Shown one piece after another: positions 11,505 through 23,015 of a stretch of 64,000 nucleotides of DNA. Origin of the DNA: Semisulcospira habei (lineage: Eukaryota > Mollusca > Gastropoda > Semisulcospiridae). Position 1 is the first letter of the stretch. Each line of letters begins with the position of its first letter. The stretch lies in the NCBI GenBank assembly GCA_036245525.1, contig BTPG01000002.1, positions 124,294,951 to 124,358,950 of the forward strand. Reading direction: 5' to 3'. The notes under the pieces were generated by a model. That model searched no databases. It was not told the origin of the DNA and saw only the letters and a program-made list of their open reading frames with translations. Position numbers and translations under genes: made by a program.

Positions 11505-12690
11505 TTGTAGCAGGGGAGACGATTTTAGCCCAGTGTTTCGGTACAGTGGCACATATTTTCCCCAGCACCCCCATAGACTCAGAAGCTGTCGACACAGCTA
11601 TGTGTCAAGAGCGAGTATGTCAGCCAATTAGCGCGAGGCACACGAACACACTCTTAAGAGTGAGAGTATAAATAGTAGGTGCCTAGCAAAGTCGGGCAGG
11701 CCTCCTTGCATGCCAAGCCTCCGTTCTACACAGGACGTATAGCTTAAGTTTTCTCTCTTGTCTCCCTGTTTAGTTAATTAGAATTTATACTGTCCACTGC
11801 GACGGTATATTAAGGCACGCTTAGTTAATTAGAATTCATACTGTCCACTGCGACGGTATATTAAGGCGCACTTAGTTAGAATCCTTGTAAAGGACTTGCA
11901 CTTAGTTAATTAGAATTTATACTGTCCACTACGACGGTATATTAAGGCGCACTTAGTTAGAATCCTTGTAAAGGACTCGCACCTTAGTTAATTAGAGTTT
12001 ATACTGTCTACTGCGACGGTATATTAAGGCGCACTTAGTTAGAATCCTTGTAAAGGACTTGCACCTTAGTTCATTAGAATTCATACTGTCCACTGCGACG
12101 CTATATTAAGGCGCACTTAGATAGAATCCTTGCAAAGGACTTGCACCTAGTTATTTAGAATTCCTAGTGTAAGGGAATGCTTAGTTAATTAAACCGGAGT
12201 TCCTCAGTATAGAAAGGCACCAAACTGCGTGAGCAGTTACGGTAGATTAAGGCATGTTTAGTTAATTAGAACTCCTGTAGTTATTAGAATTTGGTTTTTA
12301 TTTGTGTTGGTTGTTATGTCTAGTGTGTAGGCTAGCATAGTTTTGATTCATAGGATCGTATTTCACTTTGTGGATTTCTGGCTTAGGAGCTAGGTTCGCT
12401 AGATGTCGTGTTCGAAGGTGTAGGAGTGTTAGGCCTAAGGTGTTTAAGGTTATTAGGACTAACTTGTATTGGTTTGATCATGTTGTTTGTTTCATCATGA
12501 ATGCTTTCCTGGTATAAATAAATCTTGGAATCTTATTTCCATCTTATGATGCTCAGCTAGAGTTAGAGCGAGACTGAGACTGTGCATGTGTCAGTGCAAG
12601 AAGTTTGTTTGTGTGTATGTCCGTTTGGTATGATGGTGTGAGCTCAGTAGAAATGCTAACAGCAACAAACACTAAATCCAGTCAAAATAG
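11505..12690 (+). promoter_or_regulatory. TATA box, minisatellite and poly(A) signal: LTR-like regulatory unit
   Basis: TATAAATA at 11667-11674 is followed by the 81-bp repeats at 11771-12170, then AATAAA at 12517-12522. This order (TATA, repeats, poly(A) signal) resembles a solo LTR. TGTA at 11505 could be the left end, and TACA near 12952 with TTTT on both sides a possible right end. No coding region belongs to it. It could instead be a host promoter for the candidate plus-strand gene. Confidence 0.3.
11771..12170. repeat. Minisatellite, about 81-bp units
   Basis: At least four tandem units begin TTAGTTAATTAGAATT and contain ATACTGTCCACTGCGACGGT, ATATTAAGGCGCACTTAG and AATCCTTGTAAAGGACT. 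Starts are near 11821, 11902, 11984 and 12066. A shortened 50-bp unit precedes them and degraded units follow to about 12270. Units differ by only a few bases. Confidence 0.85.
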
Positions 12691-12699
12691 GTTTTTTGG

Positions 12700-13850
12700 G
12701 GGGACTGTGGTCAGTCCATTGCGCAGGTAACTTTGACTTTTGAACACAACGAGAGGCAAATAAACACGGATTTTGTGCGCATGCGAGACTAGAGTAGACT
12801 TATAGTTTACTCTCCACAGCAATCTCCAGCCCTTCCCTAGACCACAAAAAGGGATGCGGACTAAACTCTGTAGGCACTTGAGTACTGTATTAGATGGGCA
12901 GTTTTTGTCTATCTGATAAACTATTTAAGTCACCTACACCCAGTCCGGTTACATTTTAATACTTCAAATCAGAGGAAGATAGACGAAACGATATTGAAGA
13001 ATGAGTTCAGTATGTACTCTGTTTATGTATATTTCTCATGATAAGCACGCTTCAGATTGATGTAGTACATTCAACACAGCAACTGTGTGTTTGCCAAGTA
13101 TCTAAAATGTATCCCCTGTCCGTATGATGATAATTTTAACACATACCGACTGCATAACAACAAATCATGTCCGGTATCAAAACCGCCTATCTGTCACTGT
13201 TTTTAACTACCACCCCCACATTGTGTTTTGTGTTCAATGTTCTTGGGTATTATTTTGTTCATGTGATATGCTTGTTGCAAATCTGATCTAAATACATGAT
13301 CATGTTACATCAATTTTGTAAGTTTTGATAGTTTAGTTTCAAAAACAAAACATAGTTTAGTTTCAAAAACAAAACAATCACATAATCCAACTGCATGTAG
13401 ATATGGTAAGGTTTGTTAGTATTAGTTTCAAGAAGGATGCCATTTTAATTTAAGTGTTAACTTGTATGATCAATGCAGAATACCAGTTTTCTATGCCAGC
13501 TACACCAGATGTTTTTCCTGTGATAATATGACTGCATTGCTTGTCAGATCATCACGATGCATATACATGCTATACTTGTAATGCAAATCCATGTGGATAT
13601 CTACATAACGTGGTCAATTGGTTTGTTCTTAGACACTCTTGTAGGGTATGCATGCAGCCTGTGTTTTAATTATTTGCACTGTTATAACTGTGTTGAGCCT
13701 ACAAACAGTTGCTCATCCTTTTTGTCATTTGTTATTTTTGGGCATTTGTACTTATGTTATGTGCTTTGTTGTATACTTATTCTAAATACATTATCTAGTT
13801 ATGACCAGTTTGGTAGGTTTCAATAGTTGTAGTTTTAAGAATACTGTCAA
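12700..13850. other. Non-coding/intronic sequence with local duplications
   Basis: A 25-bp tandem duplication around GATAGTTTAGTTTCAAAAAC lies at 13327-13376. Part of the following sequence (from about 13440) resembles 13850-13975, suggesting an older local duplication. No exon is well supported here. Confidence 0.4.
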
Positions 13851-14001
13851 TTTCATTTCAGTGATAAAAGTATGAGGAGTACAGCATATTCTTTGCCAGC
13901 TACCAGATTTATTCGTGTGTATAATAATTTGAAACTGACTGCATTGCAGGTGAGGTCATCACCATGAACATGCAGTACGATGAATCCGTGTTTAATTTCA
14001 G

Positions 14002-14093
14002 AACCAAGCTCATGTGCCCTCCAGAGATCACAATGAACATACATACTGCGATTTGGGTATCCATTGGATATCCCACCACAACGCAATGCACTG
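14002..14093 (+). CDS. Weak candidate exon (possibly a duplicated relative of 14726-14867)
   Basis: Bounded by a TTTAATTTCAG acceptor and a CTG|GTTAGT donor, and open in the frame NQAHVPSRDHNEHTYCDLGI. Its borders and the GG(A)TA...CCACAA(C)GCAATGCA end match the candidate exon 724 bp downstream. Its phase would create a stop if spliced directly to that exon. It may be a decayed duplicate or an alternative exon. Confidence 0.2.
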
Positions 14094-14725
14094 GTTAGTG
14101 TTAAAGTTTAAAAATCTGAACGTACTAATAGTTGCCCATCATTTCTGATGTTGGCTGCTGTTGTGTAGTTTTTGTTATTTATTACTTGCTTATTGCAAAA
14201 TTGTTTAACAATACATGGTCATTAAGTTAAAATTTAAAATGTAATTTTCAATGTACGTTAAGTGTTAAAGTATGCGTAGAGGACGTGTGGTTATTATGCA
14301 GGAGGTGGGAGCACTACAGTATGTTTTAGTACAAGTGTGACAATGTTACTACATTTGTACTGAAATGCAGGACTGACAGTGCAACTGGTGATAATGCAGA
14401 GGTCACATACTGCATTAAACGTTTTAACTGGACGGCTGGAGGTTCATTTACTGATTTAGCCAATAGTTCTTGACCCAAAGGCCAGCAACACATTGCCTTT
14501 TAATCATCAATGCGGGGGTGCATCCAGGGTGGGGGTGGTCCTAGGGGTTCCGCCACCCCCCCCCCCCCCCAGCCCACCCTTTTTAAAAAGAACATTTCTG
14601 CCAGGGTCTGATGGGTTGGAATTTTCATTTCAGTCATAAAAGTATCAGCAATACAGCATCTGACATTACAGCATAGATACCAGTTAAGCTACCTCGGATT
14701 TATTCTCCAATTCTTTTCATTTCAG

Positions 14726-14867
14726 AACCTTGTTCACTTTTCCGCAGAATTGCAGTGGGTTGAGATCACAGGTGCAGCAAATTGGTGAAACAAATCAATT
14801 GAAAGATGTGCAGTCACAAGTTCACAAACCAGAGTTGGTGGATACCCCTCACACCACAATGCAGTCG
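14726..14867 (+). CDS. Candidate exon of the unidentified plus-strand gene
   Basis: Acceptor TTTCATTTCAG and donor TCG|GTTAGT. The open frame reads FPQNCSGLRSQVQQIGETNQ followed by a Gln/Val-rich segment ending ...HTTMQS. It ends in phase 0, compatible with the exon at 15723. No domain is recognised. Coding status rests only on splice sites and an open frame. Confidence 0.3.
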
Positions 14868-15059
14868 GTTAGTTTGTTCCTTGGACAATTGCTAACTTTG
14901 GTGTACATTTATGCGGCCAGTGATTGTGCATGATACATGTTAGTGAAGTTTTATGCAGCCTTTGTTTGTGGGTTTGCTAACACTAAAGTGATTAAAAACG
15001 GTGAGCCTGAAATTAGTGTAGTCTCCCATCAGTATTGATGTGCACTGCTGTTGGACATT

Positions 15060-15420
15060 TGTCATTGGGGGGGGGGGGGGGGGGGGGGGGCAACTTTTTG
15101 TTTGGGACCTTCAACCTGACACAAAAGACCTCTTCCATGGTAGACCTTGATTCCAGTGACCGACCCCAGGGCAGGCGCGGGGGAGGGGGGGGGGGGGTGT
15201 GTGCAGGCGTGTGTGTGTGTCAAGACTCACCACTCACCAAAATATCAAACAATGACTTGGGGGGGATGGGGGGGGGGGGGGGGGGGTCTAAATTCCCCCA
15301 AAAGGGAATGTGTTTATAGCATTTCAAATATTTTTTCCCCAAATTGGGGAGGGGGGGGGGGGGGTCCAAAACTCCCCCAAAAGGATTTTGTTATGGCATT
15401 TATTGATTTAAAATAATTTT
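15060..15420 (+). repeat. Poly(G)-associated repeat cluster
   Basis: A run of about 24 G is followed by CAACTTTTTGTTTGGGACCT and CAACCTGACACAAAAGACCT. The same G-run plus about 60-bp block occurs near 19003-19100 and, inverted, near 24990-25080. Two further G runs (near 15259 and 15350) are each followed by a CCCCCAAAAGG block and form a local tandem duplication. Confidence 0.65.
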
Positions 15421-15722
15421 TTTGTCCCAGATCCACCCCTGCTTACACACAATGACTGGCAAGAGGGAGGAGGAGGGTGGTGATGGTGAGAGATGAATGG
15501 AAGAGAGGTTAGGGCTGTCAATATTTTTTTTACAGAGCCCTGTAAACAATACATGCAAAGTGCAATAGAGAGGGGAACCACAGTTGCAAGGATCGTGTGA
15601 TCCAAGGTTAAAACCAAATATATAAGAGGCCTGTGTCACGTTTTATTGTGTGCTAATGCTTCATTATAGGATTATTATTATCAGTTATAAAACAATACAT
15701 AGCAGTGTATGTTTGCTTTCAG

Positions 15723-15823
15723 AGCATTGGTGATATCGATGATTATATAGCCAGGTTCCTGGAGCTGCTATCACCTGTGACTAGGGGGTTTCATGCTCAG
15801 CCTAAAATCAGTGTGGAGCCAAG
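15723..15823 (+). CDS. Candidate exon of the unidentified plus-strand gene
   Basis: Acceptor TTTGCTTTCAG and donor AAG|GTATTT enclose a frame reading SIGDIDDYIARFLELLSPVT and ending ...KISVEP. The composition is protein-like (amphipathic, no low complexity), and this is the best-looking exon of the set. Its phase joins the exons at 11218-11311 and 14726-14867. No family was recognised. Confidence 0.35.
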
Positions 15824-16084
15824 GTATTTTACTACCATTTCCAAAGGCTGTATTTTGATACATTGTGAAAAACATTGTCAACTTCACATCCAAAATACTT
15901 AATGGTTAGACCTTCCTATGCAGGAGCCGATGTGGGGGGGGGGGGGGGGGGAAGGGCTCTTTTTGGGGTGAGCGAATTCTTACACATACACCCCCCCCCC
16001 CACACACACACACACACACACACTTTCTGTAAGGTAAATTGCAATGTTGACATTTATTCCGAGACTACTCAAACCACAATCTTC

Positions 16085-18512
16085 CTAATTGACACGATGT
16101 GGCATAATTGACCCAACGATACTTTGTGGCAAGACCTGTGTAAACAAACATGAACAAGTTTCATCGACTTTCTCAAAAAGGCTGTATGTCGAAACATTCT
16201 GAAAAACTATTGTCAACCTCACACCCAAATACCTGATGGTTAGATCTACCTATTCCTTTTCAGGGTGTTACTACGTTAGATTTTTCAGCCACTGGAAGAC
16301 AGTCTAGTGTTGGGGAGGACTCTTGTCTTGTAATGAAAAAGTCCTAAACAAAAAGTTGGACCCCCCCCACCCCACCCCCCCGCCACCCGAGGTATGTGAC
16401 TAGCACCTACTATGCTTAATTAATGTGATGACTGCTTGGAAAGGTCAAAGGCCACAAGAGATGCCTAACTGGGTACAATATAATTATTTCTGGAAACTGA
16501 GTAGTACAATTTGGCACACAAGTTGCTGATGACAAGACCTGTTGGGAGGGGGGTGGGGGGTGGGGGCTCACATGCAATTGCAAAAGTGGGTCTATGTTTT
16601 GGGCCAGTGATTGTCTGTCCGTCGTCATAAACTTTCTAACATTTTCTCGGAGACTGTTCAAGCCAGTCTTCAAACGTTGCCCAAGGATACTTTTGGGCAA
16701 TACTTTTCTAAACATACCAATTTCAGTGCACCGTCTTTTAGGTCAAGGGGGAGCAGGAACTAGGTTAAAAAAAACACACCATATTTTGACAATTTGTTTC
16801 TCAAATACTATTCACACATTTAGTCCCCAAATTGGTACAAAGATACCTGATGGTATGACATTCATGCTTTCCATCAGGATTTAAAACTGTCCATATCAGG
16901 ATGAACAGCATGACAAAAAATCTGTCCCAGGCACATTACAGCCCATCGTGGACTTGAAAGGTGCAGGGATAAGTTCTTTTTTTGGCTCACGTGCGAAGCA
17001 AAAGTGAGTATGTTCTAGCCCAGTGGTCTTCCGTCCATCGTCCGTGGTAAACTTGAACGTTGGCATTTTCTCAGAGACTACACTACAATACAATACAATA
17101 CAACTTTATTGTCTGTTCAAGTCAAGGCACGACAGAAATTTGCCTTTCGGCTCGTCATGAACAACAATATAAGACATTAACAAACGCTACAAGAACATAT
17201 GAAAAATTATCATTAAAGCAATCTATCACAAGCAATCTGTCACAAGATGGGAGGTAATGTTAAGTAGATCATACTTATCGCGGCGTTATAAACGAGAGTT
17301 CAAAATCGAGACAGCAGTTGGAATAAAAGACTTCTTAAAAACATTCCTTTTGGCAAGTGGCATGTTGAAACGTCTACCTGATGGTAGCATTTGAAACTGA
17401 TAGTGGGTGACGAGGATCATTGACAATGCTAGCAGCTATCCTTCGGACAGCTCTATGGTACAGATCATCTACTGGGTACTGTCCTAGGCCAATGATCTTC
17501 TCAGCTGTTCTGACGATACGTGACAGTCTGCCCCTGTTTTTCATACTGAGGTTGCCATACCAAGCAGTGATGTTAAAAGTCAGTATGCTTTCGATCAGGC
17601 TTCTATAAACGGATTCTAAAACCCTGGAACTGACATCAAAACTTCTCAGTTTCCTAAGAAGGTACAGACGCTGGTTTGCTTTTTTCACAATCAGATCGGT
17701 GTTTCCAGTGAAGGACAGCCCACTATCCATGACTGTGCCAAGGTATTTAAATTCAGTGACCACCTCTACAGGTTGATTATTAATTGAGACAGGTACAAAA
17801 ATGTCATCAACTTTCCTGTCATCAATGACGAGTTCCTTGGTTTTCTGTACATTCATTTCCAGAAAACTATCTTTGCACCATGACTCTAATACTGCTATCT
17901 GTGCAAAGTACTCAGCCAGACTGTCTTCTTTTTGGAGTAGGCGTACAAGGGCCATGTCGTCTGAGAACTTTTCAAGCTACAGTCTTCAAACTTGGCCCAA
18001 GCATGCTTCGTGGCAAGACATTTCTAAACATACCAATTTCAGTGACCTCTCACAAAGGTCAAGGTCACAGAACAGGTAATACATCAAAAATAGCTATTTT
18101 GGGACATAATTTATTTTTTCTCAAATACTATTCACAACTTCAAACCCAAACCTGGTACAAAGATACCTGATCGTAAGACCTTTATACACACACTAATTTG
18201 GTTGATCCCTTGGAAAGGTCAAGGGTCACAAGAGCTCAAGAAATAGGTCCAAAATGACCCTATTTTTACAGAAAATGTTTTTCTCAAATACTATTCATAA
18301 CTTCAAACCCAAACTTGCTACAGAGATACCTGATGGTAAGACCTATCTATGCATACTAATGATGACTGGATGACCCCTCAAAGAGGTCAAGGGTCACAAG
18401 AGTTCAGGAAATAGGTAAAAAAAATAGCCATATTTTGACAAGAAACCTTTTTTTAACAGACGCGTGGATCGGTTGATACACGTCATCCATAAGGGCTTTG
18501 CCCTTCTTGTCT
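16085..18512 (+). repeat. Unclassified interspersed repeat R (copy 1), interrupted by a LINE
   Basis: The well-preserved copy starts at GGCTCACGTG near 16980 and ends near TTGCCCTTCTTGTC at 18512. It is about 0.65 kb once the LINE at 17084-17975 is removed. A more diverged copy occupies 16085-16890. Typical internal phrases are TCAAATACTATTCACAACTT, GGTACAAAGATACCTGAT and AAGGTCAAGGTCACAG. No ORF or terminal repeat identifies its class. Confidence 0.75.
17084..17975 (-). mobile_element. 5'-truncated LINE (Rex1/CR1-like), C-terminal RT part
   Basis: A minus-strand open frame of 193 codons (17374-17955) encodes the end of a reverse transcriptase plus the downstream connector: VTEFKYLGTVMDSGLSF, then KKANQRLYLLRKLRSF and SLIESILTFNITAWYGNL. 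This resembles the post-RT region of Rex1/CR1-type LINEs; the clade is tentative. The catalytic YADD region is absent, so the copy is 5' truncated. The 3' end is a short 3' UTR and a (TATTG)n tail at 17084-17105. Repeat R continues on both sides. Confidence 0.7.
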
Positions 18513-18916
18513 TAAGATGTGTCCATCCTGGTGATGGACAGCCTTCCACTTTTTTTCTGTCCATGTCAATTTTTTTCCCATGAAATACGGTGTGAACATT
18601 CCATAGGTGGAGATCCTGGATCTTTCGCTGCACACTGATTTCGATGACCCGTTGGAAAGGTAGAGATCAGCAAATAGCGTCACAAATAGCTATTGCTTGA
18701 CAAAAAAAAGTTTTTTTTTTTCTCAAATACTGTTTACACCTTCTATCCCAACTTATGTGCGGAGATGCATGTTAATTTGAACGACTCCTGAGAAAGGCTG
18801 TGGTTCACAAGAGATTGGTAGTGTTCTTTTTTATTACTTTTGTTTTTAGAATTTTAGTTTTCATCACATTTCTGCAATGCTTTTCAACCCAGTTCTGCAG
18901 AAAGGTAGCCAATGAT

Positions 18917-19431
18917 CAGGCATGGGAATTGCCCAAGCAATGATCATCTGAAACAGGACCTTGAACCTGATACAAAACAGGGCCGGATTACTTGGCACCG
19001 GGGGGGGGGGGGGGGGGGGGGTGCAACTTTTTCTTTGGGACGTTGAACCTGATACAAAAGGCCTCCACCACGCTAGATCTTGTTTCCATGAGGGCCGAAA
19101 AATCAAACAGTGGGTGGGGGGGTGGGCGGGTAGGGGGGTAGACGACGGACCTTGCTTGCTTCTGGGCGCCGAAAAACAGTGGGGGGGGGGGGGGAGGGGG
19201 GGGTTTGATGGGGCACCTTGGGTCTGCCCGCCTAAGTTCTCAGTTTACTGTGCAGCGTGTGGCACACTCAGACACAGCCTGCCGCATCAAATTCTGGCGC
19301 GGAGTAAAACCGGTGCTTTGCTCGCTTTCCTACCCACAATAGTTTTTCACAGACATGCCTTTTTAATTTCACGGACAATTTTTTTTTCCCCCGCGGATTC
19401 CCGTGGTTTTCGTGGACAATTCCCATGCCTG
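18917..19431. mobile_element. Non-autonomous hAT-like element (515 bp)
   Basis: Termini CAGGCATGGGAATTG (18917-18931) and CAATTCCCATGCCTG (19417-19431) are perfect inverted repeats. They are flanked by a 6-bp duplication AATGAT (18911-18916 and 19432-19437). The octamer CAGGCATG and the 6-bp duplication are shared with the large hAT element at 25432-40491, which suggests the same transposase group. The interior has G runs and part of the poly(G)-associated repeat, and no transposase. Confidence 0.8.
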
Positions 19432-19844
19432 AATGATACGTCAGACCATTCTATGCATAGTAATTTGGTTCTCTAGTTGCAAAAACCAAAGGTCATGGGA
19501 GGTTGACAAAAGCATGAAAAATGCATAAAATTCAAGAAAACATGGAATTTACAGGTACAAAAGCCAACCCTGTATTGCTGTTACAACATTAAACACTTGA
19601 TTATTTCATTGACCTTTTGCAAAGGTCAAAGTAACAAAGGTTTGCCATTCTTGTTTTGCTAATAGATGATTTCTGGAAATCAGAGGTTGGTGAACAACTG
19701 CATCTTCAGATGCTAACAGTGGATTAATAAGCCTTGACAAAAAAATGTGATATTGCAATTTAGGCTGAGTATTTCCCACAAAGAAGCGCAGTTAGTACGT
19801 TTGTCTGGAGTTTTGATCTGTTGTTTGCATCAAAAGATGCATAT

Positions 19845-22134
19845 TTTTGGCACACATGTGAAGCAAAGTGAGTATGTTCTGGGCCAGTGGTCGTCCGTCC
19901 GTTGTCTGTGGTAAATTTTAACATTGGCGTTTTCTCAGAGACTATTCAGGCTACAGTCTTCAAACTTGGCCCAAGGATGCTTCGTGGCAAGACATTTCTA
20001 AACATACAAATTTCAGTGACCTCTCACAAAGGTCAAGGTCACAGGAGATCAGGAAATGTATCATAAATAGCTATTTTGGGACATAATTTTTTTTTTCTCA
20101 AATACTATTCACAACTTCAAACCCAAACTTGGTACAAAGATACCTAATTATAAGACCTTTATAAGCACACTAATTTGGTTGATCCCTTGGCAAGGTCAAG
20201 TGTCACAAGAGCTCAAGAAATAGGTCCATAATGACCATATTTTTACAAAAAAATGTTTTTTCTCAAATATCATTCACAACCTCAGAACCAAACTTGCTAC
20301 AGATATATCTGATAGTAAGATCTATCTATGCATACTAATTTGGAGGACCTCTTGGAAAGGTCAAGGGTCACAAGAGCTCAGGAAATAGGTAAAAAATAGC
20401 CATATTTTGAGAAATCTTATCTACCGGGACGGCATTCCAAAACTTCTGCCCTTCATTACCGACATCATCAACACATCTCTAGAGAACGGCTCCGTCCCCG
20501 ATATCTTCAAGTCCACCACCGTCCGTCCTCTCCTCAAAAAACACAACCTCGACCCAAACGAACTCAAAAACTATCGCCCAGTCTCCAATCTCTCTTTCCT
20601 GTCCAAGCTTCTTGAGAAGGTTGTTCTCAACCAGCTCAACCTCCACCTCACTGACAAAAACCTCCTCAGTCCCTTCCAGTCCGCCTATCGCAAACATCAC
20701 AGCACTGAAACAGCCCTTCTACATATTCTAAATGACCTGCTTCTCTCCACCGACTCGGGCAACATCTCCCTTCTTATGCCACTCAACCTCTCTGCCGCCT
20801 TCGACACTATAGACCACTCTATCCTCCTCCACCGCCTTCACCACTCCTTTGGAATCACTGACTCTGCTCACTCCTGGTTTCTCTCCTACCTCTCCGACAG
20901 ACAGCAGTCCGTCACCATCGATGGCGTCTCCTCCAACCCAGTCACGCTCTCCTGCGGAGTCCCACAGGGGTCTGTCCTGGGCACAGTCCTTTTCACGCTC
21001 TACACCTCTCCCCTGTCCAACATCATCCAGTCTCACCACATAAACCACCACCTCTACGCTGATGACTCACAACTACTAGACGAAGACAAATTCGACAACA
21101 CTCAGTCACTACTGACTCGCACGGCTGACTGCTACGAAGACGTGAAAAACTGGATGACAGCAAACAAGCTTAAACTGAATGACGACAAAAAGGAAGCCTA
21201 CTCGCCAGAAACTTTCCCAGCTCCCTTCCTCTCTCCACCTTCAACTCAACAGCACTCCCATCTCCCTCTCTGACTCGGCCCAAAACCTCGGCATTATCCT
21301 CGATTCCTCTTTCCATGACCAGCTTTGTCTCTGCCACGGCACAGGCATGCTATTTCCACCTCCGCCGCATCAGTCAGATCAGAAAATACCTCACTACCGA
21401 AGCTGCCACCAAACTTGCTGTCTCTCTCATCCTATCTCGCATCGACTACTGCAACTCACTCCTTTCCGGCCTCCCTCACTCCACCACTTTCACCCTCCAG
21501 CGTGTCCAGAACAATGCTGCCCGCCTCGTCCTCAGAATGAAAAAATCCGACCACATCACTCCCCTGCTCAAACTCCTTCACTGGCTTCCCATCCCCCAAC
21601 ACATCCAATACAGATTCTGTCTCTCTACTACAAATCCCTTAACAACTGCGCTCCTGCCTATCTCTCCAACTTACTTCACCCCTATACTCCTCCCCACTCC
21701 CTCCATTCCGCCTCCAACCCTCTTCGCCTCCACATACCCCGCACCAAACTCATCACTTTCGGCCCCCGCTCCTTCTCTGTATACGTCCATCCACCTGGAA
21801 CACTCTCCCACTCTCTCTCCGTCAGAAACACTCTCTCTCCTCCTTCCAGTCCGCCCTCAAAACTCACCTCTTTCAACAGTTTTAGCACTATATCACCACA
21901 CTCCCCACCCCAAGTCGACTGTCGTAATGTATTTCACTTTTTGTGGTATGCGAGCCATTGTCTAAGCGTGCGCATGCGTGCGTGCGTGAGTGGTGAGTGC
22001 ACGCTTAGAGTTATAATTATTATAAGATAAGCGCATTATAAATACCGTAATTATTATTATTATTATAAGAAACTTTTTTTTCAGACGTGTGGATCGGTCG
22101 ATATACGTGAGCCGTAAGGACTTTGCCCCTCTTG
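19845..22134 (+). repeat. Repeat R (copy 2), interrupted by an L2-type LINE
   Basis: Starts at GGCACACATGTGAAGCAAAG and ends at GTGAGCCGTAAGGACTTTGC near 22130. Removing the LINE at 20416-22069 leaves about 0.64 kb colinear with copy 1. It contains AGGTCAAGGTCA near 20033 and AGGTCAAGGGTCA at 20358-20370. Confidence 0.75.
20416..22069 (+). mobile_element. 5'-truncated L2-type LINE with (ATT)n tail
   Basis: The frame from 20407 reads through typical L2/CR1-group RT blocks: NYRPVSNLSFLSKLLEKVV, SAYRKHHSTETALL, LNLSAAFDTIDHSILL (catalytic Asp), CGVPQGSVLG and HHLYADDSQL near 21048-21077. Frameshifts near 21195 and 21290 move the remainder (RRISQIRKYLTTEAATKLAV, then SRIDYCNSLLSGLP) into other frames. 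The copy begins inside RT, so the endonuclease and ORF1 are missing. The 3' end is GATAAGCGCATTATAAATAC plus (ATT)n. It splits repeat R copy 2. Confidence 0.85.
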
Positions 22135-22384
22135 TTATTATTTACTTCTGGTTGAATGGTCTAATTGGTTGATGCTTGTAAAACATAAGGGTCATGAGGT
22201 GTTGACACATGTGCAGAAAATGTGCTAATAAAAGGACAAAAATTGAGTTACCTATGTACAAAGGCCAGCTTTTTACTTCTTTTATGACACATGAACATGT
22301 GCATTATCATTTCCAGTCAAGGCCACAAAGGTCAGATTATACATAATTCGGTGGATCAGTTATGCACTTCAGCCTTAAGGACTT

Positions 22385-23015
22385 TGCCTTTTTTTGCTAT
22401 GTCTATGTTCTGGGCCAGTGGTCATTCATTCATCTGTCATCCGTGGTAAACTTTAACATTGGCTTTTTCTCTGAGACTGATCAAGCCAGTCTTCAAACTT
22501 TGTCCAAGGATACTTTATGGCAAGACCTTTCTAAACATACCAATATGAGTGACCTCTCTCAAAGGTCAAGGGTAACAAAAGATCAGGAAATATATGAAAA
22601 ATTAGCCATATTTTGACAAAGAAGTTTTTTTTTTTCTCAAATGCTATTCATAACTTCAAACTCAAACTTGGTACAAAGATAAGACCTATCTATGCATACA
22701 AATTTGGATGATCCCTCAAAAAAGGTCAAGGGTCATGAGGATGGCAAATGTGGGTAAAATGCCAATTTTTGCATAGAATTGTAGTTATTATCAACATTTT
22801 TGAAACTTTTTTTTTTTGGCACAAAGGTAGCTGATGATAAGACCTTCCTTTTCATACTAATTCATTTGACTCAGGTCACAGGGGTTTGACAGTTGTGTGA
22901 GAAATGCTAACATTTTGAGAAAACATGGATTTTGCTGTTGCTGAAGCCAACCCTTTACTTAAAGGTCATACATAAGTGCATCGATCATACACGTGAGCCA
23001 TAAGAGCTTTGCCTT
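22385..23015 (+). repeat. Repeat R (copy 3)
   Basis: Begins near CTGGGCCAGTGGTCATTC and ends at CACGTGAGCCATAAGAGCTT near 23000. Same order of internal blocks as copies 1 and 2, with AGGTCAAGGGTCA at 22723-22735. Not interrupted. Confidence 0.7.

Noticed and set aside
15035..15416. Glycine-rich ORFs
   Set aside because: They are translations of G homopolymers.
21682..21888. Minus-strand ORFs across the L2 LINE
   Set aside because: Antisense shadows of the RT frame.
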